A stretch of 35,600 nt of DNA from Yersinia similis (GTDB lineage: Bacteria; Pseudomonadota; Gammaproteobacteria; Enterobacterales; Enterobacteriaceae). How positions within the stretch are numbered: position 1 is the stretch's first letter; each line of letters begins with the position of its first letter. Of the stretch, positions 18,091 through 27,184 are shown in pieces. A program made the position numbers and the translations under genes. The stretch spans positions 1 through 35,600 of the forward strand of contig NZ_CGBP01000039.1 of the NCBI RefSeq assembly GCF_001053095.1, read 5' to 3'. The notes under the pieces were generated by a model, which was not told the DNA's origin, made no database searches, and saw only the letters and a list, made by a program, of their open reading frames with translations.

Positions 18091-19914
18091 TTAACCTTCT
18101 CTTGGACCACGTCCAGCACGCTTACGATCGTTTTCCGTCAGGTGACGCTTACGGATACGGATTGATTGCGGGGTAACTTCTACCAATTCATCGTCATCGA
18201 TGAATTCCAGTGCCTGTTCCAGCGTTTTCTTGAGGAAAGGAACCAAAGTGGTTGCTTCGTCAGTACCGGATGCACGCATGTTAGTCAGCTGCTTACCTGT
18301 CAGGCAGTTTACCGTCAGGTCATTAGAACGTGAGTGAATACCGATGATCTGGCCTTCATACACTTCTGTACCGTGACCGATGAACAGCTTGCCGCGGTCT
18401 TGCAGTTTGTACAATGCGAACGCAACCGCTTTACCCTGACCATTAGAGATCAGCACGCCGTTTTGGCGTTGGCCGATATCACCTGGACGCACATCATCAT
18501 AATGACTGAATGTGGAGTACAGCAGGCCGGTACCAGAAGTCATGGTCATGAATTCAGTACGGAAGCCAATCAGGCCACGGCTTGGGATCATATAATCCAG
18601 ACGAATACGGCCTTTGCCGTCTGGGATCATGTCCTTCACGTCACCTTTACGCTCACCCATGGCTTGCATCACTGCGCCCTGGTGCTGCTCTTCGATATCC
18701 AGAGTTACGCTTTCAAAAGGTTCTTGATTGCGACCGTCGATAATACGGTTGATAACTTTAGGACGAGAAACAGCCAGTTCGAAACCTTCACGACGCATAT
18801 TTTCGATCAGAACTGACAGGTGAAGTTCACCACGGCCTGATACACGGAATGCATCAGCATCTTCAGTTTCTTCAACACGCAGAGCTACGTTATGGATCAA
18901 CTCTTTGTTCAGACGGTCAAGAATCTGACGTGAAGTCACATACTTACCTTCTTTACCACAGAACGGAGAGGTGTTAACGCAGAAATACATGGTTACCGTT
19001 GGTTCATCAACAGACAGTGGTGGCAGTGCTTCAACCGCATTCACATCACAGATAGTGTCAGAGATGTTCAACTCGCCCAGGCCGGTGATAGCAACGATGT
19101 CGCCAGCTTCTGCCTGAGTCGTTTCGATTCGTTCCAGACCCATATGGCCCAGTACTTTGCCCACTTTACCGTTGCGGGTCTTACCTTCGCTATCGATAAC
19201 AGTAACTTGCTGGTTAGGCTTAACGATACCACGCTTGATACGGCCGATACCGATGACACCCACGTAGTTGTTGTAATCCAGTTGGGAGATTTGCATCTGC
19301 AACGGACCAGAACTGTCTACATCAGGAGCAGGAACATGGTCAATAATCGCCTGATACAGCGGGGTCATATCCTCTGCCATATCATTGTGGTCTTCACCCG
19401 CGATACCCATCAATGCAGATGCATAGATGATAGGGAAGTCCAGTTGTTCGTCGGTCGCATCCAGGTTAACGAACAGGTCAAACACCTGATCCACAACCCA
19501 GTCAGGGCGCGCGCCAGGGCGGTCAACTTTGTTGATAACCACGATAGGTTTCAGACCATGAGCAAAAGCTTTTTTGGTCACGAAACGGGTCTGCGGCATT
19601 GGGCCATCCATTGCGTCGACGACCAACAGCACAGAGTCAACCATAGACATTACACGCTCAACCTCACCGCCGAAATCGGCGTGTCCTGGGGTATCAACGA
19701 TGTTGATGCGGTAGTCTTTCCAGTTAATGGCAGTATTTTTTGCGAGGATGGTTATCCCACGCTCTTTCTCCAAATCGTTGGAGTCCATTACACGTTCAGT
19801 TGCTTCAGTACGTTCACCGAAAGTACCAGATTGTTGTAGCAACTTATCAACCAGGGTAGTTTTCCCATGGTCAACGTGCGCAATAATGGCGATGTTACGC
19901 AGATTCTCGATCAC
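18091..19914 (-). CDS. typA: ribosome-associated GTPase TypA/BipA
   Basis: BipA is a translational GTPase of the EF-G/LepA class that helps 50S subunit assembly and stress or cold growth. The 607-aa product matches the E. coli protein. G-domain motifs are G1 AHVDHGKTT (12-20), G3 DTPGHADFG and G4 NKVDRPGA. An EF-Tu-like domain II, two alpha/beta domains ([23 protein letters not shown]) and the BipA-specific C-terminal domain ([28 protein letters not shown]) follow. The start codon is GTG at 19914. It is divergent from glnA across 546 bases, as in E. coli, and that gap carries the glnA control sites. Confidence 0.97.
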   Translation of the reverse strand: MIENLRNIAIIAHVDHGKTTLVDKLLQQSGTFGERTEATERVMDSNDLEKERGITILAKNTAINWKDYRINIVDTPGHADFGGEVERVMSMVDSVLLVVDAMDGPMPQTRFVTKKAFAHGLKPIVVINKVDRPGARPDWVVDQVFDLFVNLDATDEQLDFPIIYASALMGIAGEDHNDMAEDMTPLYQAIIDHVPAPDVDSSGPLQMQISQLDYNNYVGVIGIGRIKRGIVKPNQQVTVIDSEGKTRNGKVGKVLGHMGLERIETTQAEAGDIVAITGLGELNISDTICDVNAVEALPPLSVDEPTVTMYFCVNTSPFCGKEGKYVTSRQILDRLNKELIHNVALRVEETEDADAFRVSGRGELHLSVLIENMRREGFELAVSRPKVINRIIDGRNQEPFESVTLDIEEQHQGAVMQAMGERKGDVKDMIPDGKGRIRLDYMIPSRGLIGFRTEFMTMTSGTGLLYSTFSHYDDVRPGDIGQRQNGVLISNGQGKAVAFALYKLQDRGKLFIGHGTEVYEGQIIGIHSRSNDLTVNCLTGKQLTNMRASGTDEATTLVPFLKKTLEQALEFIDDDELVEVTPQSIRIRKRHLTENDRKRAGRGPREG

Positions 19915-20024
19915 AGCTTTTTTGCCTCAGGCATTTAGAAATAGCGCGCTATTGTACACGTATTAAGCGAGGGACTAAACAAGATCACAAAATTCTCTTA
20001 TAAACAACCTGACGGCGGTGTGTT

Positions 20025-20040
20025 TGTGATCCCTTTCACG
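20025..20040 (+). promoter_or_regulatory. CRP site upstream of glnA
   Basis: TGTGATCCCTTTCACG matches the CRP consensus TGTGA-N6-TCACA at nine of ten positions. In E. coli a CRP site activates the sigma-70 promoter glnAp1. The position upstream of the NtrC sites is consistent with that role. I could not fix the -10/-35 of glnAp1 with confidence. Confidence 0.7.
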
Positions 20041-20068
20041 GTGCAAAAATAGCCTTCCGGCCCACTCT

Positions 20069-20136
20069 TGCACCAAAATAGTGCCCAACGGCGCAAATGA
20101 GGCACCAGAATAGTGCAATATAACTATCCTGGTGCA
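20069..20136 (+). promoter_or_regulatory. NtrC enhancer sites of glnA
   Basis: Two near-palindromic NtrC sites are clear: TGCACCAAAATAGTGCC (20069-20085) and GGCACCAGAATAGTGCAA (20101-20118). A weaker half-site TGGTGCA ends at 20136. If the sigma-54 start is near 20217, their centres fall at about -140, -108 and -89. These are the spacings described for the E. coli glnA enhancer, with 32 bp (three helical turns) between the strong sites. Phosphorylated NtrC bound here would loop to activate glnAp2 and would overlap the upstream promoter. Confidence 0.85.
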
Positions 20137-20189
20137 TACTGATTATCAGCAGACCCCCATGATATGGCATAAATGGGGGGTTTGGAAAG

Positions 20190-20206
20190 TTGGCATAGAT
20201 TTCGCA
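20190..20206 (+). promoter_or_regulatory. sigma-54 promoter glnAp2
   Basis: TTGGCATAGATTTCGCA carries the -24 GG (20192-20193) and -12 GC (20204-20205) elements with the required 10-base spacing. It is nearly identical to E. coli glnAp2. The predicted start is near 20217, giving a leader of about 244 nt before the glnA ATG, much longer than the roughly 70 nt in E. coli. The leader contains a 14-base near-repeat (CTTTAGCATGGATC at 20227-20240, CTTTGGCATGGATC at 20253-20266). Confidence 0.88.
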
Positions 20207-20460
20207 ACGTATTTTATCATGAATAGCTTTAGCATGGATCGCTCGCTTGAATCTTTGGCATGGATCCTGAGATAAGCATTTAGCGCGACACGATTTATGG
20301 CTTGATGATTTTTATGGCGGCATCGTTCCAGGTAAAACGTTTTTGAAGTGACCTTTTTTGAAAGAGCTTTTTACCGGCAAAGCGCCTGAACACCATAAAT
20401 GCAGTAACACACGGTAATCGTTCCACGACGACGACTATGACAAATCCGGGAGATATAAGT

Positions 20461-21870
20461 ATGTCCGCTGAACATGTTTTGACGATGCTGAATGAGCACG
20501 AAGTGAAATTTGTTGATTTACGTTTCACTGATACCAAAGGGAAAGAGCAGCACATCACGATCCCTGCTCATCAAGTCAACGCTGACTTCTTCGAAGAAGG
20601 CAAAATGTTTGATGGCTCCTCGATTGGTGGCTGGAAAGGCATTAACGAATCCGACATGGTACTGATGCCAGACGCCAGCACCGCAGTTATGGATCCGTTC
20701 TTCGCTGATTCAACATTGATTATTCGTTGTGACATTCTTGAGCCAGGCACCATGCAGGGCTATGACCGCGACCCACGTTCTATCTCCAAACGTGCTGAAG
20801 ACTTCCTGAAGTCTTCAGGTATCGCTGATACCGTGTTGTTCGGACCAGAACCAGAGTTCTTCCTGTTTGACGATATCCGTTTTGGTAGCAGCATCCGTGG
20901 TTCACACGTGTCCATCGATGACGTCGAAGGTGCATGGAACTCTAGCACCAAATACGAAGGCGGCAACAAAGGCCACCGTCCTGCAGTAAAAGGCGGTTAC
21001 TTCCCTGTTCCTCCGGTCGACTCTGCACAAGACCTCCGTTCTGCCATGTGTCTGACGATGGAAGAGATGGGCTTAGTGGTAGAAGCACACCACCACGAAG
21101 TAGCTACCGCGGGTCAAAATGAAGTGGCTACCCGCTTCAATACCATGACCAAGAAAGCAGATGAGATCCAAATTTACAAATACGTCGTACACAACGTGGC
21201 GCACGCATTTGGTAAAACAGCGACCTTTATGCCAAAACCAATGTTCGGTGATAACGGCTCAGGTATGCACTGCCATATGTCTTTGTCCAAGAACGGTACT
21301 AACCTGTTCGCTGGCGACAAATACGGCGGCCTGTCTGAAATCGCCCTGTTCTACATCGGCGGTATCATCAAACATGCGAAAGCCATTAATGCCTTGGCTA
21401 ACCCGACCACCAACTCCTACAAGCGTCTGGTCCCAGGTTATGAAGCACCGGTCATGCTGGCATATTCAGCCCGTAACCGTTCAGCTTCTATCCGTATTCC
21501 TGTTGTTGCCAGCCCGAAAGCTCGCCGTATTGAAGCGCGTTTCCCAGACCCTGCTGCTAACCCGTACCTGTGCTTCGCCGCACTGTTGATGGCTGGTCTT
21601 GATGGCATCATCAACAAAATTCACCCAGGTGATGCGATGGACAAAAACTTGTATGACCTGCCACCGGAAGAAGAAGCTGAGATTCCAAAAGTTGCCGGTT
21701 CACTGGACGAAGCCATGGCCGCATTGAACGAAGATCGCGAGTTCCTGACTCGTGGTGGCGTGTTCACCGATGATGCTATCGATGCGTATATCGAGCTACG
21801 TAGAGAAGAAATGGATCGCGTGCGTATGACTCCGCATCCTGTTGAGTTCGAACTGTATTACAGCGTTTAA
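20461..21870 (+). CDS. glnA: glutamine synthetase type I
   Basis: GlnA makes glutamine from glutamate, ammonia and ATP as a dodecamer and is the entry point of nitrogen assimilation. The 469-aa protein matches E. coli GlnA. The N-terminal beta-grasp domain (1-100) contains the [13 protein letters not shown] loop. The catalytic domain has the metal/substrate segments [33 protein letters not shown] and [10 protein letters not shown]. The adenylylation loop NLYDLPPEE contains the Tyr modified by GlnE. The frame is open from 20437, but the ATG at 20461 has GGGAGAT seven bases upstream and gives the family N-terminus [10 protein letters not shown]. It is followed by an ERIC, a terminator, and glnL-glnG. 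Confidence 0.98.
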   Translation: MSAEHVLTMLNEHEVKFVDLRFTDTKGKEQHITIPAHQVNADFFEEGKMFDGSSIGGWKGINESDMVLMPDASTAVMDPFFADSTLIIRCDILEPGTMQGYDRDPRSISKRAEDFLKSSGIADTVLFGPEPEFFLFDDIRFGSSIRGSHVSIDDVEGAWNSSTKYEGGNKGHRPAVKGGYFPVPPVDSAQDLRSAMCLTMEEMGLVVEAHHHEVATAGQNEVATRFNTMTKKADEIQIYKYVVHNVAHAFGKTATFMPKPMFGDNGSGMHCHMSLSKNGTNLFAGDKYGGLSEIALFYIGGIIKHAKAINALANPTTNSYKRLVPGYEAPVMLAYSARNRSASIRIPVVASPKARRIEARFPDPAANPYLCFAALLMAGLDGIINKIHPGDAMDKNLYDLPPEEEAEIPKVAGSLDEAMAALNEDREFLTRGGVFTDDAIDAYIELRREEMDRVRMTPHPVEFELYYSV

Positions 21871-21873
21871 ATT

Positions 21874-21950
21874 TACCTAATAGATTTCAAGGTGTAGGAA
21901 AGCGGCGAGCGAAAGCAGCCAACAGACCGACAACTTGAAAGATGAAGGGT
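21874..21950. repeat. short-form ERIC in the glnA 3'UTR
   Basis: This is an ERIC lacking its central part. The left half TAGATTTCAAGGTGTAGGAA and the right half GCAGCCAACAG...CAACTTGAAAGATGA are joined at the GCGAGCGAAAG core, about 77 bp in all. It begins 3 bases after the glnA stop and ends 20 bases before the terminator stem. Confidence 0.65.
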
Positions 21951-21970
21951 TGTTGCCGTGGAAACTTTTG

Positions 21971-21994
21971 GCCCATCTTAGGATGGGCTTTTTT
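21971..21994 (+). terminator. glnA terminator (attenuating glnLG)
   Basis: GCCCATC and GATGGGC pair perfectly around a TTAG loop and are followed by six T. As in E. coli it lies between glnA and glnL and would let only part of the transcription into the regulatory genes. It would also form the 3' end of a GlnZ-like sRNA if one is processed from the glnA 3'UTR. Confidence 0.9.
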
Positions 21995-22122
21995 CTCCAC
22001 TTTTCGTTTTCGTCATCATCCCCTTGATTCTATTACAACTGAAGCAATAGGATGGACTGAATAGAAACATACCCTATAGATGACGGGTATCAATGCACCG
22101 AAGCTATGCAGGAGTCTGCATT

Positions 22123-23172
22123 ATGGCAACAGGCACGCTGCCCGATGCTGGGCAGATCCTCAATACTCTCATTAATAGCATTCTGCTGTTAGATGATGAT
22201 TTGGCTATTCATTATGCCAACCCCGCAGCCCAGCAACTTCTGGCGCAAAGCTCCCGTAAACTTTTTGGTACACCTCTACCTGATTTATTAGGCTATTTTT
22301 CACTGAATATCGTGTTGATGCGAGAGAGTTTGCAAACCGGACAAGGGTTTACTGATAACGAAGTAACATTAGTTGTTGATGGCCGGGCACATATTTTATC
22401 GCTGACCGCACAGTCCCTAGCGGAAGGGTTTATTCTGCTAGAATTAGCCCCAATGGATAATCAGCGCCGGTTAAGCCAAGAGCAATTGCAACACGCTCAA
22501 CAAGTTGCCGCACGTGATTTAGTGCGCGGATTGGCTCACGAGATTAAAAACCCACTCGGAGGCCTACGGGGAGCTGCGCAATTATTAGCGAAAGCGTTAC
22601 CCGATCCAGCGTTGCTGGAATATACCCAAGTGATTATTGAACAGGCAGATCGCCTACGTAATTTGGTTGATCGCTTATTAGGCCCACAGCGGCCTGGCCA
22701 ACATATTACACAGAGTATTCATCAGGTTGCTGAACGGGTTTGCCAATTAGTCTCATTGGAAAAACCAGATAACGTCACGTTAATCCGCGACTATGACCCA
22801 AGCCTCCCAGAGCTTGCCCATGATCCAGACCAAATAGAACAAGTACTACTGAATATCACTCGTAACGCATTACAGGCTCTCGGGGAGACTGGCGGCACAA
22901 TTACACTTCGCACCCGAACCGCTTTCCAAGTGACGCTACATGGCATGCGCTACCGCTTAGCCGCTCGGATTGATATTGAAGATGATGGTCCCGGTGTACC
23001 AACACAATTACAAGATACCGTATTCTATCCGATGGTCAGTGGCCGCGAGGGCGGTACGGGTCTTGGTTTATCTATCGCCCGTAATCTTATCGATCAGCAT
23101 TTGGGTAAAATTGAATTTAACAGTTGGCCAGGACATACCGAATTTTCGGTTTACCTGCCTATTCGCCAGTGA
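22123..23172 (+). CDS. glnL: nitrogen sensor histidine kinase/phosphatase NtrB
   Basis: NtrB phosphorylates NtrC under nitrogen limitation and, with PII (GlnB), dephosphorylates it in excess. The 349-aa protein has no membrane segment. An N-terminal PAS domain (about 5-115) is followed by the DHp helix with the phosphorylated His139 in [12 protein letters not shown]. The HATPase domain follows: N box [11 protein letters not shown]1 DDGPGVP and G2 [13 protein letters not shown]. The frame is open from 22093, but the ATG at 22123 gives the E. coli N-terminus [13 protein letters not shown] with a GGAG 8 bases upstream. Its TGA overlaps the GAGG used by glnG. Confidence 0.96.
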   Translation: MATGTLPDAGQILNTLINSILLLDDDLAIHYANPAAQQLLAQSSRKLFGTPLPDLLGYFSLNIVLMRESLQTGQGFTDNEVTLVVDGRAHILSLTAQSLAEGFILLELAPMDNQRRLSQEQLQHAQQVAARDLVRGLAHEIKNPLGGLRGAAQLLAKALPDPALLEYTQVIIEQADRLRNLVDRLLGPQRPGQHITQSIHQVAERVCQLVSLEKPDNVTLIRDYDPSLPELAHDPDQIEQVLLNITRNALQALGETGGTITLRTRTAFQVTLHGMRYRLAARIDIEDDGPGVPTQLQDTVFYPMVSGREGGTGLGLSIARNLIDQHLGKIEFNSWPGHTEFSVYLPIRQ

Positions 23173-23179
23173 GGTTTCT

Positions 23180-24592
23180 ATGCAACGAGGGATAGTCTGG
23201 ATCGTCGATGACGATAGTTCCATCCGCTGGGTGCTTGAGCGCGCACTGACTGGAGCGGGTCTAAACTGTGTCGCATTCGATAGCGGCAATCAGGTACTGG
23301 ATGCATTGGCTACGCAAACTCCAGATGTATTGTTATCAGATATCCGGATGCCAGGAATGGATGGCTTGGCATTGCTCAAACAAATTAAGCAACGCCATCC
23401 GATGCTCCCGGTCATCATAATGACAGCCCATTCAGATTTAGATGCTGCCGTCAGTGCGTATCAACAAGGGGCCTTTGACTATTTGCCCAAACCGTTTGAT
23501 ATCGACGAGGCCGTGGCCTTGGTCGAACGGGCTATCAGCCATTATCAAGAGCAACAACAACCCGCCCGCAGCCAGCCTGTCAGTGGGCCGACAGCCGATA
23601 TTATCGGCGAAGCACCGGCAATGCAGGATGTTTTTCGTATTATTGGTCGCCTGTCACGCTCCTCAATTAGTGTACTTATTAATGGTGAATCCGGTACCGG
23701 TAAAGAGCTGGTAGCACACGCATTACATCGCCATAGCCCACGGGCTAAAGCCCCCTTTATCGCGCTGAACATGGCCGCTATCCCGAAAGATTTAATTGAG
23801 TCGGAACTGTTTGGTCACGAAAAAGGGGCATTTACCGGGGCCAATCAGGTACGGCAGGGGCGCTTTGAACAAGCTGACACCGGCACACTTTTTTTAGATG
23901 AAATTGGTGATATGCCACTGGATGTGCAAACCCGCCTGTTACGGGTATTGGCTGATGGCCAGTTTTATCGGGTCGGAGGCTATGCACCCGTTAAAGTCGA
24001 TGTGCGGATCATTGCTGCAACGCACCAAAATCTAGAGCTTCGTGTTCAAGAAGGGAAATTCCGTGAGGATCTATTCCATCGTCTGAATGTAATCCGAGTA
24101 CATTTACCTCCACTACGTGAACGCAGTGAAGATATTCCGCGTTTGGCTCGCTACTTTTTACACGTAGCAGCTAAAGAGTTGGGAGTGGAAAGCAAAAACC
24201 TGCATCCAGAGACCGAAACGGCGCTAACCCGCTTACCTTGGCCTGGGAACGTGCGCCAACTGGAAAATACCTGCCGCTGGCTGACCGTCATGGCTGCTGG
24301 GCAAGAAGTTCTCATTCAGGACCTGCCTTCTGAATTATTTGAAACTCATATGCCCGATGCATCCGGCCAACGAGCACCCGACAGTTGGGCAACGCTGTTA
24401 GCGCAATGGGCTGATCGCGCGTTGCGTTCTGGTCATCAAGATTTACTGTCAGAAGCACAACCAGAGATGGAGCGCACGCTGTTAACCACCGCATTACGCC
24501 ATACCCAAGGCCATAAGCAGGAAGCTGCACGCCTGCTGGGCTGGGGCCGTAATACATTAACGCGGAAGTTGAAAGAGTTGGGAATGGAGTAG
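23180..24592 (+). CDS. glnG: nitrogen response regulator NtrC
   Basis: NtrC is the sigma-54 enhancer-binding activator of glnA and other nitrogen genes. The protein is 470 aa. The receiver domain carries the acidic pocket VDDD, phospho-acceptor Asp54 in LLSDIRMPGM, and the switch Lys in YLPKPFD. The central AAA+ domain has Walker A GESGTGKE, the sigma-54-contacting GAFTGA loop (HEKGAFTGANQ) and Walker B TLFLDEIGDMP. The Fis-type helix-turn-helix is at the end (EAARLLGWGRNTLTRKLKEL). The upstream in-frame extension inside glnL is not used: ATG 23180 has GAGG seven bases ahead and lies 7 bases after glnL. It would bind the sites at 20069-20136. Confidence 0.97.
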   Translation: MQRGIVWIVDDDSSIRWVLERALTGAGLNCVAFDSGNQVLDALATQTPDVLLSDIRMPGMDGLALLKQIKQRHPMLPVIIMTAHSDLDAAVSAYQQGAFDYLPKPFDIDEAVALVERAISHYQEQQQPARSQPVSGPTADIIGEAPAMQDVFRIIGRLSRSSISVLINGESGTGKELVAHALHRHSPRAKAPFIALNMAAIPKDLIESELFGHEKGAFTGANQVRQGRFEQADTGTLFLDEIGDMPLDVQTRLLRVLADGQFYRVGGYAPVKVDVRIIAATHQNLELRVQEGKFREDLFHRLNVIRVHLPPLRERSEDIPRLARYFLHVAAKELGVESKNLHPETETALTRLPWPGNVRQLENTCRWLTVMAAGQEVLIQDLPSELFETHMPDASGQRAPDSWATLLAQWADRALRSGHQDLLSEAQPEMERTLLTTALRHTQGHKQEAARLLGWGRNTLTRKLKELGME

Positions 24593-24645
24593 TCCCCGCC
24601 GGGTGGTCACCCTCAATAGCGATAGCTGCACTGAGGGTGACATCA

Positions 24646-26019
24646 TCAGATTACACGTGAGAACTGCTGCTTGCGCGCCTGTTTACGTAAATAGATATCG
24701 AAACACATACAAATATTACGAATGAGTAAGCGCCCGCGAGGAGTTACGCGAAGCCCTTTTTCATCCCGCTCCACCAGCCCATCCTGTTCGAAAGGTGCAA
24801 GCAGCTCAAAATCTTCTGCAAAATAATCGGCAAACCGAATACCATAACGCTGCTCAATTGGCTGGTAACTGAGTTGGAAATGACAAATCAGCGTTTTAAT
24901 CACATCTCGGCGTAAACAATCATCTTCAGTCATGGTCAGGCCGCGCCACAACGCATTACCCCGCTGCTCTACACAGGCGTAGTACGTTTTCAGATCTTTT
25001 TCATTCTGAGCGTAGCTATCACCTAACATGCTGATAGCAGAAACCCCCACCCCAAGGAGGTCGCTCTCACCCTGCGTGGTGTACCCTTGGAAATTGCGGT
25101 GTAATGTTCCTTTCTGCTGAGCAATCGCCAGCTCATCATCCGGGCGCGCAAAGTGATCCATCCCAATGAATTGATAGCCGGACTCCGTTAAGAAACGAAT
25201 GGTGTGCTGTAAAATATCCAACCGTTGCTCCGCCGTTGGCAGATCAGCGTCTTTGATTTTACGTTGGGCGGCAAACAGGCTTGGCAGATGTGCGTAATTA
25301 AACACGCTCAAGCGATCTGGGTTCAGCTCAGCAACCCGTTTTAAGGTGAAAGCAAAACTTTCTGGTGTCTGCTTGGGCAAGCCATAAATCAAATCAATAT
25401 TGGTTGAGTTAAATCCAAGCGCTTTAGCACGAGCCATTAAGGCGAAGATAAAATCTTCATCTTGCTCGCGGTTAACCAGCCGCTGCACCTCTTTATTGAA
25501 ATCCTGCACCCCCATGCTCAGGCGATTAAATCCTTCAGCACGCAGGTGATCAAGCACATCTAATTCAATTTCACGGGGGTCAACTTCGATTGACTGCTCC
25601 GCATCGGGCAGAAAATCAAAGTTTTCACGCAGCACAGTCATTAAATGGCTGATTTGCGTTTTATTCAGATAAGTTGGCGTACCACCCCCCCAGTGCATCT
25701 GGCTGACCTGACGCCCAGTAAACAAAGCGGCCCGTTGGCGGATCTCTTTTTCCAACACCACCAGATATTCATCAGCTTTATGTTGCTGACGCGTCACCAG
25801 TTTATTACAACCACAGAAGTAGCAAAGTTTATGGCAAAACGGAATATGCACATACAGCGACAGCGGCCGTTGCGGATAACGTTTCACCGCCTGCTGGAAA
25901 GCAGACTCATTGTAATCTTCACTAAACTCAAGAGCCGTTGGATACGAGGTATAACGCGGCCCTGAATAATTATATTTTTGAATCAGGGATAGATCCCAAA
26001 CTATAGCGTGCTCAGACAT
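24646..26019 (-). CDS. hemN: oxygen-independent coproporphyrinogen III oxidase
   Basis: HemN is the anaerobic heme-pathway enzyme that oxidatively decarboxylates coproporphyrinogen III to protoporphyrinogen IX by radical-SAM chemistry. The 4Fe-4S cysteines are in FCHKLCYFCGC (Cys62, Cys66, Cys69 with this start, the E. coli numbering). GGGTPT, the SAM-binding motif, follows at about 111-116. The C-terminal HemN domain is complete and the length is 457 aa. The frame opens at a GTG at 26025, but GGAAGGAG lies over that codon and is correctly placed for the ATG at 26019. A 58-aa gene ends within this ribosome-binding region (TGA at 26022-26024). Confidence 0.97.
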   Translation of the reverse strand: MSEHAIVWDLSLIQKYNYSGPRYTSYPTALEFSEDYNESAFQQAVKRYPQRPLSLYVHIPFCHKLCYFCGCNKLVTRQQHKADEYLVVLEKEIRQRAALFTGRQVSQMHWGGGTPTYLNKTQISHLMTVLRENFDFLPDAEQSIEVDPREIELDVLDHLRAEGFNRLSMGVQDFNKEVQRLVNREQDEDFIFALMARAKALGFNSTNIDLIYGLPKQTPESFAFTLKRVAELNPDRLSVFNYAHLPSLFAAQRKIKDADLPTAEQRLDILQHTIRFLTESGYQFIGMDHFARPDDELAIAQQKGTLHRNFQGYTTQGESDLLGVGVSAISMLGDSYAQNEKDLKTYYACVEQRGNALWRGLTMTEDDCLRRDVIKTLICHFQLSYQPIEQRYGIRFADYFAEDFELLAPFEQDGLVERDEKGLRVTPRGRLLIRNICMCFDIYLRKQARKQQFSRVI

Positions 26020-26021
26020 GT

Positions 26022-26198
26022 TCACTCCTTCCGATATTTTCGCCTACCGGGTCGGTTAGAGGGCAGATATTTTTGTTGTCTGACCGCAGTAGCACTGCGC
26101 AACCGTGACTTGCGTTGCGACAGCCGCCATAGTTTACCTAATAACCACAATAGATAACACGTGAGCAGTAGGGCTATTATTGGGATCACCCAGTTCAT
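26022..26198 (-). CDS. small membrane-anchored basic protein (unrecognised)
   Basis: This 58-codon frame starts at ATG 26198, three bases after the yihI stop, and ends at TGA 26022-26024, inside the hemN ribosome-binding region and two bases before its ATG. Residues 1-20 (MNWVIPIIALLLTCYLLWLL) form one membrane helix. The rest is strongly basic, with about 15 Arg/Lys in 38 residues (for example RRKYRKE at the end), predicting N-out/C-in topology. There is no good Shine-Dalgarno, so coupling to yihI translation is likely. The tight packing at both ends argues that it is real. I do not recognise the family. A role tied to hemN expression or assembly is speculation. Confidence 0.65.
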   Translation of the reverse strand: MNWVIPIIALLLTCYLLWLLGKLWRLSQRKSRLRSATAVRQQKYLPSNRPGRRKYRKE

Positions 26199-26201
26199 GA
26201 C

Positions 26202-26768
26202 TTAAAATGTATCTTTTGGATTACCGCGTTTCAGTAACTGCAAGATATCTTCCTGCTTCTCTTCTGGCTCAACATCATCTTCGTCATCACCCAGTTCGAT
26301 GCCTAATTGCTCCATCAGGGCATCAATGCGGTCTAACGTCAGATCGACATAAGCCTGATCTTCTTTGTTCAATACTTCGTCATTATCCAAACGATCAAGT
26401 AGCGCATCCAAACGCTCGTCATTCTCCAGCTTGGATAGCTCCTCTTCCGGCGTCAGACGTGGCTTAACTGCATTTTTCTCTACAGGCTTAGGCGTTGACT
26501 TGGCTTTTACCTGGCTCTCAATGATCAGCGGTACAGGCACTTTACTGCCGACACGCGGATCTTTCTCTTGAACCTGGCTCTGCCCTTTCTTATTGCTGCT
26601 CTCTACATTGGCTCTCGCACCTGAACGATTACCACTGTGTTTCTTCTGACGTTTACGGTCACGTGCTTCTGCATCCAGCTCATCACGGGTCTTTCTTCTA
26701 CGTTTTGGTGTTGCGGTACCCTTCGGGGCCGCAATATTCGCGCGTGGTGCTTTATTTGGCTGCTTCAT
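26202..26768 (-). CDS. yihI: Der GTPase-activating protein YihI
   Basis: YihI stimulates GTP hydrolysis by the ribosome-assembly GTPase Der and restrains 50S maturation in E. coli. The product is 188 aa, against 169 aa in E. coli. The N-terminal half is basic and disordered, with the motif [20 protein letters not shown] (24-43) nearly identical to E. coli. The C-terminal half is acidic and helical ([18 protein letters not shown]-type text, then [20 protein letters not shown]). The extra length lies in the low-complexity linker. It heads a run with the 58-aa gene and hemN. The next transcription unit upstream on the same strand is csrC. Confidence 0.93.
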   Translation of the reverse strand: MKQPNKAPRANIAAPKGTATPKRRRKTRDELDAEARDRKRQKKHSGNRSGARANVESSNKKGQSQVQEKDPRVGSKVPVPLIIESQVKAKSTPKPVEKNAVKPRLTPEEELSKLENDERLDALLDRLDNDEVLNKEDQAYVDLTLDRIDALMEQLGIELGDDEDDVEPEEKQEDILQLLKRGNPKDTF

Positions 26769-26807
26769 AACCTGTGCTCTTAAATGAGTATGGGATCGGA
26801 TTTAGTA

Positions 26808-26889
26808 TATACCCGCCATCCTTCAAGTTGCAGATGTGTTGGCTGCTCTCGTTTGCCGCCTTCCTGCATCTTAAAATCTATTGGGTATA
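26808..26889. repeat. short-form ERIC between yihI and csrC
   Basis: An 82-bp element with both canonical ends, TATACCC (26808) and GGGTATA (26883-26889), and a shortened core (GTTGGCTGCTCTCGTTTGCC). The TTCAAGTTGCAGATGTG side pairs with the other arm. It lies between the csrC terminator and the yihI start, so it would fall in the yihI leader if transcription starts upstream. Confidence 0.8.
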
Positions 26890-26924
26890 GGATTGGGCCG
26901 GAATCTAGCAGAAAGAAGAGAAAG

Positions 26925-26958
26925 AAAAAAGGCGACAGGTTAACCTGTCGCCTTTTTT
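26925..26958 (-). terminator. perfect-palindrome terminator of csrC
   Basis: Seventeen bases on each side are exactly complementary: A-run, GGCGACAGGTT, AACCTGTCGCC, T-run. Being symmetric, it can stop transcription from either direction, which also insulates csrC from the yihI side. Confidence 0.92.
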
Positions 26959-27144
26959 CGCACCTTCTGCGGAAGGATATCCTTACAGCGCACTCCCTGC
27001 ACTTAGATAACATCCCGGTTTCTCCCTCCTGCAATACGCGATCCTTGCCACCCCTCAAACCCTGGAGGCGATTCGCCCGGCACTCCGGCCAGTGTCCTGA
27101 ACATCCCTTTACATTAGCTCCGTTTATATCGTCCTTGGCTCCCT

Positions 27145-27184
27145 GTACATCCATTACATTCCTTGTATATCCATTACATTCCTT
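27145..27184. repeat. 20-bp tandem duplication inside csrC
   Basis: Two adjacent 20-base units (27145-27164 and 27165-27184) differ at one base. A degenerate third relative lies nearby at 27101-27115. In the RNA sense each unit contains an AAGGA and a TGGA site. Confidence 0.85.

Noticed and set aside
19144-19839. 231-codon plus-strand frame inside typA
   Set aside because: It is antisense to a fully conserved GTPase gene. No ribosome-binding site, and His/Val/Asp-rich shadow composition.
22970-23179. 70-codon N-terminal extension of NtrC
   Set aside because: It lies within glnL in another frame. The ATG at 23180 has a good ribosome-binding site and gives the exact family N-terminus with Asp54.
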